Positions 28,260 through 37,096 are shown, numbered from the stretch's first letter. The stretch is DNA of 64,000 bases from Arthrobacter bambusae (GCF_030812595.1 NZ_JAUSSZ010000005.1:62001-126000), one strand, 5' to 3'. Numbers and translations are program-made. The notes: a model not told the origin generated them from the letters alone.

Positions 28260-29294
28260 ATGCAGCTCACCATCGACCTCACAGGCCGCGACGTTCTGGT
28301 CACAGGCTCGGCCCACGCCGCACGGCAGGCCGTCCGGCGCTACGAAGCCGCCGGCGCCGCCGTGTACCGGCTCAGCACCCCGGATGGAGCCGACACTGAC
28401 GGTCCTCTGCCCGAACGTCCCTTCCTGGTCGCGGCAGTCGACGACGGCCAGCGTGGCTGGGAGCCCCTGCTCGATCGCTGCCGGGAAGCAGGGATCCCCA
28501 TCGCCAGTGAACCTGCTGCGGGCGAGTCGGGCCACGTCACCCTCGTCGGCGGCGGTCCCGGCAGCCTCGAGCTGCTGACCGTGGGCGCGCTCACTGCGCT
28601 GCGGGACGCCGACGTCGTCTTCTACGACAGGCTCGCCCCTCAGGCGGAGCTGGCGCACCTCACTTCCGCTGAACTGGTGGACGTCGGCAAGAGCCCCGGG
28701 CATCACAAGGTCGCCCAACGCGACATCGAAAAACTCATGGTCGACGCCGCACTGACGGGCAAGAACGTGGTTCGGCTCAAAGGAGGCGACCCCTATGTCT
28801 TCGGCCGGGGCGGCGAAGAAGTCAGCGCTTGCGTGCGGACGGGCATCCCGGTCCGCGTCATCCCGGGTGTTACGAGCGCCATCTCGGTCCCGGCGGCCGC
28901 CGGCATTCCTGTCACGCACCGCGAGGTCAGCCACATGTTCACGGTTGTCTCAGGCCACGCACCACTGACCGAGAAGGAGCATTTGCACTTGGCCGGGCTC
29001 GGCGGGACAATCGTGGTCCTCATGGGCATCGGCACCCTCCCCCAACTCGCCGCCGGGCTCCGGCGGGCCGGGATGGATCACGCAACGCCCGTGGCGGTCG
29101 TTGAACGCGGCTACCGCCCCGGACAGCGAACCACCATCGCCGAACTCGGTACCATCGAAACCGCAGCTGCAAGCTGCGCCAACCCGGCCGTCCTTGTCAT
29201 CGGCGAGGTGGTGCGGGTAGCCGAATGCAACCGCGCCCACGCCGAAGCCACCGCAGACCTCGACCGCCTCGCAGCTTCCCTCTTTGAAGCCTGA
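28260..29294 (+). CDS. cobA: Uroporphyrinogen-III C-methyltransferase with vestigial N-terminal domain
   Basis: 344 residues. The C-terminal ~250 form a SUMT (GHVTLVGGGPGSLELLT, VVRLKGGDPYVFGRGGEE, PVRVIPGVTSAISVPAAAG, GTIVVLMGI) that makes precorrin-2, the siroheme precursor needed by NirB. The first ~95 residues look like a shortened CysG-type NAD-binding precorrin-2 dehydrogenase domain (VLVTGSAHAARQAVRRYEAA) without an obvious complete glycine motif, so dehydrogenase activity is doubtful. ATG 28260 has AAGGAG upstream, ten bases after nirB. Confidence 0.9.
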   Translation: MQLTIDLTGRDVLVTGSAHAARQAVRRYEAAGAAVYRLSTPDGADTDGPLPERPFLVAAVDDGQRGWEPLLDRCREAGIPIASEPAAGESGHVTLVGGGPGSLELLTVGALTALRDADVVFYDRLAPQAELAHLTSAELVDVGKSPGHHKVAQRDIEKLMVDAALTGKNVVRLKGGDPYVFGRGGEEVSACVRTGIPVRVIPGVTSAISVPAAAGIPVTHREVSHMFTVVSGHAPLTEKEHLHLAGLGGTIVVLMGIGTLPQLAAGLRRAGMDHATPVAVVERGYRPGQRTTIAELGTIETAAASCANPAVLVIGEVVRVAECNRAHAEATADLDRLAASLFEA

Positions 29295-29304
29295 AAGAAC
29301 ACAA

Positions 29305-30465
29305 ATGACTACGTTGAATGCACTTGATTCCCTCGATGCAGGCTCGCCATTGGCCACCCCTGGACCAAACGACGATGCGCCCCTGGACGGTTTCCGCATC
29401 GGAGTGACTTCACACCGGCGTTCACGCGACTTAATCGAGGCGCTCGAAAGGCGCGGTGCTTCCGTGCTGCACGCCCCCGCGTTGAAGATCGCGCCGGTCC
29501 AGGAAGACATCACGCTCATTGAGGACACGAAAACCATCATCGCGGCCAAGCCCGATATCTGCATCGCCACCACCGCCTACGGCATGCGCCGCTGGTGCGA
29601 AGCCGCGGACTCCTTCGGCATCGGCGAGCAACTTCTCGACGTCCTCGCAGCCTGCCGCATGTTCGTGCGGGGTCCGAAAGCCCGCGGTGCGGTCCGCGCG
29701 GCCGGCCTTGCCGACGTCGGGATCAGCAGTGACGAAACCACCGCCACATTGGTGGACCTGCTCCTTCAGGAAGGCGTCCGCGGGAAAACCGTCGCCGTGC
29801 AGTTGCATGGCTACACCGACGTCCGCCAGCTGGAGCGCCTCCGGATGTCCGGCGCGACGGTCCTCACCGTCACGCCCTACCGCTGGGTAAGGCCCGACGG
29901 CGAAGACAAGCTTCCGCGCCTCATCGAAGCCGCCTGCAGTGGAGACTTGGATGTGCTCACCTTCACGAGCGCGCCCGCCGTGGACGCCATGTGGAGCACG
30001 GCCCACGAGATGGGCCTGTACCTCCAGCTGCTCGAGGCCCTCAAGACCCAGGTGACCGTTGCCGCCGTCGGACCTGTTACCGCACAGCCGCTCATCGACG
30101 CCGGACTCGCCCCGCTCATCCCGGACCGTTACCGCATGGGCGCGCTGATCCGCCTCGTCACCGAACACCTGGCCCTGAACCATGTGCGCCGGCTCGACAC
30201 TCCCGCAGGGAACATCGAGCTGCGCGGCCGCTGCTTGAGGATCGACGGTTCAGCGGTGGAACTGGCCCCGGCTCCGCTGCTTCTCCTGCGAGCGCTTTTG
30301 GGTGCCGGGGGCGCCGTGCTGTCCCGCGAGGCGCTTTCCGACCTTCTGGAATTGCGTGGCTCGGTCCACGCCCTGGACATGACGGTGAGCCGTTTGCGGT
30401 CCTCGCTGCCGGACGCGACCCTCGTGGAAACCGTGGTCAAGCGGGGCTACCGGCTCCGGGTCTAG
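29305..30465 (+). CDS. nnaR: HemD-like protein with C-terminal winged-helix DNA-binding domain (NnaR-like regulator)
   Basis: 386 residues: a uroporphyrinogen-III synthase-like part (residues ~25-280, e.g. IGVTSHRRSRDLIEALERRG and VLTFTSAPAVDAMW) joined to an OmpR-type winged helix (residues ~305-386, ending VETVVKRGYRLRV). The same architecture is known for NnaR, a nitrate/nitrite assimilation regulator of Streptomyces and mycobacteria. Position at the end of nirB-cobA supports that role; residual HemD enzyme activity cannot be excluded. Its TAG stop overlaps the convergent sugar-porter stop on CTAG. Confidence 0.85.
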   Translation: MTTLNALDSLDAGSPLATPGPNDDAPLDGFRIGVTSHRRSRDLIEALERRGASVLHAPALKIAPVQEDITLIEDTKTIIAAKPDICIATTAYGMRRWCEAADSFGIGEQLLDVLAACRMFVRGPKARGAVRAAGLADVGISSDETTATLVDLLLQEGVRGKTVAVQLHGYTDVRQLERLRMSGATVLTVTPYRWVRPDGEDKLPRLIEAACSGDLDVLTFTSAPAVDAMWSTAHEMGLYLQLLEALKTQVTVAAVGPVTAQPLIDAGLAPLIPDRYRMGALIRLVTEHLALNHVRRLDTPAGNIELRGRCLRIDGSAVELAPAPLLLLRALLGAGGAVLSREALSDLLELRGSVHALDMTVSRLRSSLPDATLVETVVKRGYRLRV

Positions 30466-31919
30466 CTCGGGTTCCCGCGGACCAGGTAGATAGCACCGGT
30501 GGTGACGTCTTCCTCGAGTGCTTCCAGGGTGCGGCCACGGGTTTCGGGGACCTGTTTGACGACGAAGGCCAGGGCCAGCGCCCCGACCACGGCGAAGAGG
30601 AAAAAGGTACCTGTGATCCCGACTCCCGCGACCAGCGACGGGAAGAACAGCGAAAGGAAGCCGTTGACGACCCAGAGGAAGAAGATCGAGACGCCGGTGC
30701 CGAAGCCGCGCATGTGCAGAGGAAAGACCTCAGACAGGTAGACCCACACCGCGACGTTCAAGAACGTCTGCATGGACCCGACAAAGGCAACCACCAGGAA
30801 GAGGATCACAAACGGGCGGATCGGGTTGCCCACGGGCAATATCATTGACGCGAACCCGATGAGCAGGTGGCAGCTGGTGGTCAGTGAGAGACCGAGGATG
30901 AAGGTCTTGCGACGGTCGATCCGGTCCATGAGCGATAAGGCGATGATGCCGCCGACCACGGCGATCACGCCGGGCGCGATGTTCGCGATGAGCGCGCCGC
31001 TCTCATTGAAGCCAGACTCGACGAGCACCGTCTGGCCGTAATACATGATCGAGTTGATGCCGGTCAGCTGTTGGGCGACTCCCAGGCCGATGCCAACAAG
31101 CAGGATACGGAACAGGTTCTTGTTGCTGAACACCGCTCGCCAACCGATCTGCTGGCTCTCCTGCTCCTCCTTCGCGACGTTCTCGACCTCACTAAGCTCC
31201 GCGATCGCGCGGTCCTCGGAGCGGACGGAACGCAGCACGGCGAGGGCCTCATCGTGCCGGCCCTTTTCCACGAGCCAGCGCGGCGACTCAGGCACACGGA
31301 GCATACCGAAGAACAGCGCGATCGCCGGCAACGCACAGACGGTAAGCATGATCCGCCACACACCCGGAACGTCACCCCACACGATGCCGATGACGGCGTT
31401 GACGACGAAGGCCGCCAGCTGGCCGACGACGATCATGAGCTCATTGCGGCCGGCCAAGGAACCGCGGACCTCATATGGGGCCATCTCAGCCAGGAACACC
31501 GGGACCACCGCCGACGCGCCACCTACCGCGAGACCGAGCAGTATACGGCCGACGACGAGCACCCCGAAATTCGGAGTGAACACGCACACCAAGGTGCCGA
31601 CGAAGAACAGCACCGCCAGCAGAATGATGGTCTTGCGACGCCCCCACCCATCCGAGACACGGCCGCCCGAGAGCGCGCCGATCGCCGCGGCGAAGACAAG
31701 AGAGCTTGCAACGATTCCCTCGGTGAACGGGGTGAGGTCGAGTTCGGCCGTCATTGGCCTGAGCGCCCCGTTGATGACACCAGTGTCATAGCCGAACAGC
31801 AGCCCACCGAAGGTGGCGATCAGGGCGACCATGCCAAGGCGCTGACGATGCGGGCCGTTGGTCAGTGGAGGAAGCGCCACTGCGCTGCCGACTCCCCTGT
31901 GGCTTTGGGTAGCAGACAT
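30462..31919 (-). CDS. Sugar porter (MFS) family transporter
   Basis: 485-residue sugar:H+ symporter with ~12 membrane segments. Family motifs are GRRKT after the second helix pair, PESPRWL at the mid loop and PETRGRTLEALE near the C terminus; FGGLLFGYDTGVINGAL in helix one resembles myo-inositol/pentose carriers. ATG 31919 has AAGGAGT upstream. The divergent LacI regulator shares a 133-bp control region with it and probably represses it. The actual sugar is not determinable. Confidence 0.9.
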   Translation of the reverse strand: MSATQSHRGVGSAVALPPLTNGPHRQRLGMVALIATFGGLLFGYDTGVINGALRPMTAELDLTPFTEGIVASSLVFAAAIGALSGGRVSDGWGRRKTIILLAVLFFVGTLVCVFTPNFGVLVVGRILLGLAVGGASAVVPVFLAEMAPYEVRGSLAGRNELMIVVGQLAAFVVNAVIGIVWGDVPGVWRIMLTVCALPAIALFFGMLRVPESPRWLVEKGRHDEALAVLRSVRSEDRAIAELSEVENVAKEEQESQQIGWRAVFSNKNLFRILLVGIGLGVAQQLTGINSIMYYGQTVLVESGFNESGALIANIAPGVIAVVGGIIALSLMDRIDRRKTFILGLSLTTSCHLLIGFASMILPVGNPIRPFVILFLVVAFVGSMQTFLNVAVWVYLSEVFPLHMRGFGTGVSIFFLWVVNGFLSLFFPSLVAGVGITGTFFLFAVVGALALAFVVKQVPETRGRTLEALEEDVTTGAIYLVRGNPS

Positions 31920-32052
31920 CAGGACTCCTTTGTCTTGTGATGCGGGTCATGCACCCGCTGTGAACACTAGACTAACGCGCGAAAGAGATAAATGTAAGGT
32001 CAAACTAACAAATGACTCGATTGCGACTGCTTCGCCGTGGGAAGATGAACCC
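31920..32052. promoter_or_regulatory. Divergent control region of sugar porter and LacI regulator
   Basis: 133 bases between divergent genes with an AT-rich centre (around 31980-32015). This is where a LacI operator is expected, but I see no clear long dyad. Confidence 0.4.
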
Positions 32053-33063
32053 ATGGGTCTTGACCGGCAGTTCCGTCCCGCAACGCAAAACGATGTGGCT
32101 CGTGAAGTCGGCGTCTCCCGCACGCTCGTGTCTTTCGCATTCCGCGATGCTCCTGGTGTCAGCGGCCAGACCAAGCAGGCCATATTCGACGCCGCGAAAC
32201 GCCTCGGTTACCGGCCCAACGCGGCCGCCGCAGAACTGGCACGCAAGCATCGCTCCGCCGTCGGACTCTACCTGATGGACATCCACAACGAGGTCTATGC
32301 GGACATCCTCAGCGGCGTGAGGATGTCACTCCCCCAGGCCCGCAACCGACTCATCCTGAGCGTCTCCCAGTCGATCGACGGCGTGGATCCGGGGGCCGTG
32401 GAATCGCTGATCGAGGCACGGGTGGGGATTATCATCGCCGCAACCCTGCTCGACCCGGACGAACGAGTGCGGGAGCTGGCCCAAATCGTCCCGATCGTCA
32501 GCGTCGCGCGGGCAGTAGCCGGCGTGGACAGCATCTACTCCGACGACGATGCCGGCGCCCGAGCCGCCACTGAACACCTGCTCGGGCTGGGACACACCCG
32601 GATCGCCCACCTTGCCGGGCCCGACTACGAAGGCCACACGGTCCGCCGAAAAAGCTACGAAAAGACAATGCGCGGTGCGAGCCTTGTTCCCTGGACCGTA
32701 TCGGCCGATGACTTCACGCAAGACGCCGGGCAACGCGCTGCAGCTGAACTGCTGGACGCCACGGATCGCCCGACAGCCATCTTCACCCACAACGACGAAT
32801 TCGCGTTGGCGGCACGCGAAGCCGCCTACGCCAGGGGCCTGGCCATTCCCCGGGACCTGTCGCTGGTGGGCTACGACAATTCGCGGATCGGCCGGCTCCA
32901 CGGCATCGACCTGACCTCGGTCGACCTGCACGCGATGGAACTGGGAAGCGTCGCCGGAGCCGTAGCCATGGAACGGCTCAACAATCCCGATGCTCCCATC
33001 GCGGACGAGCGACTCAATCCCGGGCTGGTAGTCCGTAACTCAACGGCGCCTCCCAAGCGATAA
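32053..33063 (+). CDS. LacI family transcriptional regulator
   Basis: 336-residue repressor with an N-terminal LacI helix-turn-helix (residues ~11-32, NDVAREVGVSRTLVSFAFRD), the hinge (RPNAAAAELARKHRSAVGL) and a periplasmic-binding-like sugar sensor (DIHNEVYADILSGV, TEHLLGLGHTRIAHLAGP, PTAIFTHNDEFALAA). ATG 32053 is the first start giving the standard short lead to the HTH. It is likely to control the divergent sugar porter. Confidence 0.88.
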   Translation: MGLDRQFRPATQNDVAREVGVSRTLVSFAFRDAPGVSGQTKQAIFDAAKRLGYRPNAAAAELARKHRSAVGLYLMDIHNEVYADILSGVRMSLPQARNRLILSVSQSIDGVDPGAVESLIEARVGIIIAATLLDPDERVRELAQIVPIVSVARAVAGVDSIYSDDDAGARAATEHLLGLGHTRIAHLAGPDYEGHTVRRKSYEKTMRGASLVPWTVSADDFTQDAGQRAAAELLDATDRPTAIFTHNDEFALAAREAAYARGLAIPRDLSLVGYDNSRIGRLHGIDLTSVDLHAMELGSVAGAVAMERLNNPDAPIADERLNPGLVVRNSTAPPKR

Positions 33064-33157
33064 CTCCGCGGCATGGACAGATTCCGGCCCCGCCCACCCC
33101 GTGTGACCCACCTCATTACCGGTTGGTAACCATCAGGGAACGGGTCACCGCCAAACG

Positions 33158-33200
33158 GCAACAGCGGGGAAACACCACCGAAAAACCGCGCGCCTACGCT
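33158..33200 (+). promoter_or_regulatory. GlnR-like promoter of the broken flavoprotein gene
   Basis: GCAAC (33158), GAAAC (33169) and GAAAA (33180) repeat at 11 bp. GAAAA ends 10 bp before TACGCT (33195-33200). Further GTAAC (33126) and GGAAC (33137), also 11 bp apart, lie upstream in another phase. Confidence 0.55.
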
Positions 33201-33247
33201 GGACACGGGCACATCCACCACAGCCCAGTTCAGCGAAGGGACCCACC

Positions 33248-34156
33248 ATGTCCACCACCCCGTCCGCAGCTTCAGTCCACATCGTTATCGCAGGAGCCGG
33301 GCCCGCAGCCCAGGCCCTGGTCCGCCACCTGGCCGGCGACACCACCACGCGACAGCCTGGAAAAGCAACGTTCCACGGCAGCATCACCGTGCTAAGCAAC
33401 CGCGACGAATGCCCCGATTCGCTCCTTGAGCTCGCAGCCCTCCCCCATGTCTCCGTGCGTTTCGGCCAGGCCGCGAGCTTCATCGATGCCCAGGCCCGCA
33501 CCGTCACCACCAGCGAGGGCCTCGAATTTACCTACGATCAATTGGTCATTGCCACTGGCTCCTCCCCCATGTACCCGCCGGTCCAAGGCTGAGCGCGCAG
33601 CCTGAGTTACTCCACGATCGACGACGCGGAGCAGATCGGCACCGCGGTCCAGGACATCTCCCGCGTTCTGGGCCGCCGCCCGCTGGGGATTTTGGTGGGC
33701 ACCGGTCCGGCCGCCGGCCAGGCCGAGGCCGTGCTGCGCGCCCGCGGAGTCCGGCCCATTCGCACCACCTTGCGTCCAACCGCCGTCATGCCGTCGGTCG
33801 CCGGTTCGGTCCTGCCGGCTACCGGGATCCTCTTCGAGGACGGGAGCAGCATGAATGGCGATCTTGTGGTGCTCGCCGAGGAACGGCTGCCCCGCAACGA
33901 GCTCGCTGAAAGTGCCGGCCTGCAAACAGCTCCCGACGGCGGCATCAGGGTGGGGCGGGACTTCGCCACTTCGGTACCGGGCATCTGGGCGATCGGCGAC
34001 GCCGCCTCCCGGGACGACATGCGCCTTGGGCTCATCTTCTCCTCGCATACCGCAGCCGCGCACTGCGCTGCACGGCTTGTGGAAGACGCCAGGCTCCGCA
34101 CGTCCCGTCCCAAACCGTCCCTGCGTTCCGCACGCTCCGCCGTCGCCGCGGCCTGA
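33248..34156 (+). pseudogene. NirB/NasB-like FAD/NAD(P)H oxidoreductase interrupted by in-frame TGA
   Basis: The reading frame codes for a flavoprotein similar to the N-terminal part of NirB: VHIVIAGAGPAAQALVRHLA, then VIATGSSPMYPPVQG, where TGA (33590-33592) stops it at 114 residues. The same frame continues at once with YSTIDDAEQIG, the NAD motif LGILVGTGPAAGQAEAVLRARG and VPGIWAIGDAAS up to the stop at 34156. No frame change is needed, so a single base change such as CGA to TGA explains the break. The ribosome site AAGGGA and a GlnR-like promoter are intact. Re-initiation at TTG/GTG near 33692 could still give a fragment. An error in the sequence must be considered. Confidence 0.8.
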
Positions 34157-34311
34157 ACCGGATGGCCGGCGCGAAAGCGGCTGTGCGGGTCCATGCCCGG
34201 GCCCGCACAGCCCCCTGAGGGAGCCTCCGCGGCCGCAGGCAGTGTGGCAAGATGGTCATTTGACGAGCCGCGACCCTTGCGGCACACCGGGCCCGCCACG
34301 GAAGGACCTCC

Positions 34312-35016
34312 ATGAGCAACGAAGCCTCCACTGCACTGGACAATAGCGCAAGCATCGCTTCATACATCGACCACACGCTCCTCAAGCCAGAGGCCAGCGA
34401 AGCCGAGGTGCGCCAGATCTGCGCGGAGGCGGCCGAATACAAGTTCAAGTCGGTCTGCGTCAATCCGATCTGGGTCAAGACCGTCACGACGGCCCTCAAA
34501 GGTTCAGGAGTGCTCACCTGCTCGGTTGTCGGCTTCCCGCTCGGCGCCACTCCCAGCGACGTCAAGGCTTTCGAAGCACGCGGCGCCGTGCTGGACGGTG
34601 CGGACGAAATCGACATGGTGATCAACATCGCCGCGGCACGTGCCGGGGACAAGGGCGCGTTGGTGGATGACATAACGGCCGTAGCGGACGCGGTCCACGC
34701 TGGCGGAGCCATCCTGAAGGTAATCATCGAGACTGCCCTGCTGACTGACGAGCAGAAGGTCCTGGCTTGCGAGGCCGCCGTCGAGGCCGGGGCGGACTTC
34801 GTCAAGACCTCAACTGGTTTCAATGGCGGCGGCGCCACGGTGGAAGACGTGGCCCTCATGCGCAAGACAGTGGGCCCGGACCTCGGTGTCAAGGCCTCCG
34901 GTGGAGTACGCTCCCTGGCTGATGCACAGGTTATGATTGCTGCTGGTGCAACACGTATCGGTGCGAGCTCCGGAATTGCCATCGTCAAGGGTGAACAGGG
35001 TTCATCCGCGTACTGA
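34312..35016 (+). CDS. deoC: Deoxyribose-phosphate aldolase
   Basis: 234-residue class I aldolase that splits deoxyribose 5-phosphate into glyceraldehyde 3-phosphate and acetaldehyde. [10 protein letters not shown] at the N terminus, [15 protein letters not shown], the Schiff-base Lys in FVKTSTGF and the late Lys in VKASGGVR are all present. GGAAGGA precedes ATG 34312. It completes deoxynucleoside breakdown with the PNP and phosphohexomutase genes but is transcribed separately. Confidence 0.95.
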   Translation: MSNEASTALDNSASIASYIDHTLLKPEASEAEVRQICAEAAEYKFKSVCVNPIWVKTVTTALKGSGVLTCSVVGFPLGATPSDVKAFEARGAVLDGADEIDMVINIAAARAGDKGALVDDITAVADAVHAGGAILKVIIETALLTDEQKVLACEAAVEAGADFVKTSTGFNGGGATVEDVALMRKTVGPDLGVKASGGVRSLADAQVMIAAGATRIGASSGIAIVKGEQGSSAY

Positions 35017-35069
35017 ATTTCCCGGCAGCCGCCATAGTTTTTGAGCCCCCCGGGGCCGAGGAGGAAACC

Positions 35070-35294
35070 ATGTCCCAGAACGCCAGCCAGCCCGTCGAAA
35101 AAGAGAACCCTTTGGGCCAGAGCATTCTGCTCTTTGTGATCAGCATGGTCCTGTTCCTCGGCGCCATCTACTCCCTGACTTACCTGACGTTGGAGAACAC
35201 TTGGCCGATGGCCATCTGCCTGGTCCTCTTCGGCCTCGCCTTCTGGATTCCGCAGACCATCCTTGGCCGCTCCAACTCGGCCGGCGAAAGCTAA
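35070..35294 (+). CDS. Small two-helix membrane protein
   Basis: 74 residues with two membrane helices (SILLFVISMVLFLGAIYSL and WPMAICLVLFGLAFWIP) separated by a short loop, and polar ends. GAGGAGG precedes ATG 35070, and a good terminator follows the stop, so it is clearly expressed. It may be co-transcribed with deoC (53-base gap). I do not recognise a family or function. Confidence 0.75.
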   Translation: MSQNASQPVEKENPLGQSILLFVISMVLFLGAIYSLTYLTLENTWPMAICLVLFGLAFWIPQTILGRSNSAGES

Positions 35295-35312
35295 GAAAGC
35301 AACTGCAAAGCT

Positions 35313-35344
35313 GTGGCCCCGGACTTCGGTCCGGGGCCACTTTT
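35313..35344 (+). terminator. Intrinsic terminator with TTCG tetraloop
   Basis: A perfect 12-bp stem GTGGCCCCGGAC/GTCCGGGGCCAC is closed by TTCG and followed by TTTT. Confidence 0.9.
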
Positions 35345-35657
35345 CATTTAAGCCACCACAACTTTTGACCAACTTTGAACGCGAACGGCGGCGAACACGC
35401 CCCCAAGTTGGGCGTGTCGCCGTCGTTTTTCCGCCACAAACAGTCGTAAGTGGTGACCGAGCCGGTTCGCAAACCAAGTAGTACCACTCGTCTTGAATGG
35501 GAAAAACAGGTAACTCCACTCGTTGTTAGCTAAACATCGCCCGTGTCAGCATTTGGTCATCGATTGAATGGGCAATCGAAGCAAGGGTTGGAAATTTCGA
35601 ATTCATTGCGGCTGTCGCCTGTTCTGGGGAAAACCATTTCAAAAAGGAGTCTCACTC
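35345..35657. promoter_or_regulatory. Control region of the SipW-type secreted cluster
   Basis: 313 non-coding bases. A second, imperfect hairpin with TTTTT (ACACGCCC with GGGCGTGT, ending near 35430) comes first. Two copies of a GAGTGG-N2-[CT]TAC motif lie on the minus strand at 35476-35489 and 35508-35521, 32 bp apart. The last ~100 bases are unusually AT-rich for this genome and end in AAAAAGGAG, the ribosome site of the next gene. Confidence 0.5.
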
Positions 35658-36140
35658 ATGCGCAAATTGAGCAAAAAAGGAAAAGTCTACGCGGCCGCAG
35701 CAACAATTGTCCTCGTGGCAGCAAGCGGCGGAGCCGCCTACGCCTACTGGACCAACACCGGTAGCGGTTCCGGCTCCGGAGCAACAGGGACAAACACCAC
35801 CATCACGGCCGTGCAAACCAGCGTCGTCACCGGTCTGCAGCCTGGCGGTGCACCCCAGACTCTGAGCGGCAATTTCAACAACCCGAACACGAGCCCGGTC
35901 TACGTTACTGACGTGACGGCCACCATCGCAAGCGTGACCAAGGCTGCCGGTGTTGCCGGTACCTGCGATTCGAGCGACTACACGCTCCTCGGCGGAGTGA
36001 TGCCCGTCGGCCACGAGGTGGCCAGCGGCACGGGCGTCGACGGCTGGAGCGGTGCGACGATCGCGTTCAACGATAAGGCCGGCACGAACCAGGACGCCTG
36101 CAAGGGCGCGACTGTCAACCTCTCCTACGCCAGCCGCTAG
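35658..36140 (+). CDS. SipW-type signal-region secreted protein 1 (TasA/camelysin-like)
   Basis: 160 residues. A basic start (MRKLSKKGKVY) and a hydrophobic stretch lead to AYAYWTNTGSGSGSG; the A-x-A-[YF]-W junction is typical of proteins processed by SipW-type signal peptidases. The mature part is a small beta domain with a conserved C-terminal pair of Cys (CDSSDY and CKGATVNLSYA). It is probably the major, most expressed subunit because AAAAAGGAG precedes ATG 35658 and a strong hairpin follows. No LPXTG sorting signal is present. Confidence 0.7.
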   Translation: MRKLSKKGKVYAAAATIVLVAASGGAAYAYWTNTGSGSGSGATGTNTTITAVQTSVVTGLQPGGAPQTLSGNFNNPNTSPVYVTDVTATIASVTKAAGVAGTCDSSDYTLLGGVMPVGHEVASGTGVDGWSGATIAFNDKAGTNQDACKGATVNLSYASR

Positions 36141-36145
36141 TCACC

Positions 36146-36176
36146 AACTGGTGGGCCCGTCACGGGCCCACCAGTT
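36146..36176 (+). terminator. Hairpin between secreted genes 1 and 2
   Basis: A perfect 14-bp stem AACTGGTGGGCCCG/CGGGCCCACCAGTT has a 3-base loop, then TTGTG. It is likely a partial terminator that lowers expression of the following genes relative to gene 1. Confidence 0.75.
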
Positions 36177-36255
36177 TGTGCACCCTGCCGTACAGAACAC
36201 GCAGTAGAGAACCACCCCGTAAAGACCACGCAGGCCAAACCCCAAGGAGGAACCG

Positions 36256-37095
36256 GTGCAGAGCATCCAGGAGTTATTCCACTCGCCGCTTCGCATCGTC
36301 CGTGCGGGGGCCAAAATACTTCTCGTTGGCCTTCTCTTGGTAACCCTCACCTCGGGCGTAGTGCTCGCAGCCGGTAGTAATGGCAACCAAAACCCGCCAA
36401 AGGGCATCACCTTGCAGCTTGCCCCAACCAGCACGTCGGTCACCCAGGGAACAACGGCAAGCTATAACGTCGTGGTCCAGCCCTCGGGCGGGTTTGTTGG
36501 CAACGTCTCCCTGACAATCTCGGGGCTGCCGGCAGGTGCCACAGCATCGTTTTCGCCCACAGTCGTCACTGCCGGGCCAGGATCCGCTCCAGCGAACCTC
36601 GACGTGTCCACGACCTCCGCCACACCTCTTGGGACCTACGCCCTGAGCGTCAAGGGCACCAGCGGGACGTTGCAGTCCGCCGCCGTCGTCGTCTCCTTGA
36701 CGGTGACCGCCGGCCAGCACCAACCGTTCACCATCTCAGGTGACCCCACCGGGTTTCTGGCACCGGGCAACGCAGTACCGATTAATCTTCAATTGACGAA
36801 TCCGGGCAATTCCAGTCTCAACGTCACGGGCCTGACAGTTTCCATCACGGGAATCACCAGGACCGCCCAGGCCGTAGCTAACAACCGGCCGTGCAATCCT
36901 TCGGACTACGCAGTGACCCAATTCAGCGGCAGCTATCCGATCTCTGCCCCGCCGGGCAATTCATCGCTTTCCGGGAGCGGAATTCCGGCAGCTCGGTGGC
37001 CGCAGATAAGGATGTTGGACACGTCGCTTAACCAGGACGGTTGCAAAGGCGCAACCCTCCAGCTTTCCTACTCCGGAACGGGACAGGGCAACTGA
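36256..37095 (+). CDS. Secreted protein 2 with Ig-like and camelysin-like domains
   Basis: 279 residues. A signal peptide ends near VVLAAGSNG. Residues ~50-155 form an Ig-like beta domain (SVTQGTTASYNVVVQPSGGF, GLPAGATASFSP). Residues ~160-279 resemble secreted protein 1: CNPSDYAV and NQDGCKGATLQLSYS correspond to CDSSDYTL and NQDACKGATVNLSYA. GTG 36256 has AAGGAGG upstream. It is followed one base later by protein 3, so genes 2-4 form one operon. Confidence 0.7.
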   Translation: MQSIQELFHSPLRIVRAGAKILLVGLLLVTLTSGVVLAAGSNGNQNPPKGITLQLAPTSTSVTQGTTASYNVVVQPSGGFVGNVSLTISGLPAGATASFSPTVVTAGPGSAPANLDVSTTSATPLGTYALSVKGTSGTLQSAAVVVSLTVTAGQHQPFTISGDPTGFLAPGNAVPINLQLTNPGNSSLNVTGLTVSITGITRTAQAVANNRPCNPSDYAVTQFSGSYPISAPPGNSSLSGSGIPAARWPQIRMLDTSLNQDGCKGATLQLSYSGTGQGN

Positions 37096-37096
37096 A

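Noticed and set aside
33590..33592. TGA as a selenocysteine codon
   Set aside because: No selenocysteine insertion element seen, and the position in NirB-like proteins is not a redox site.
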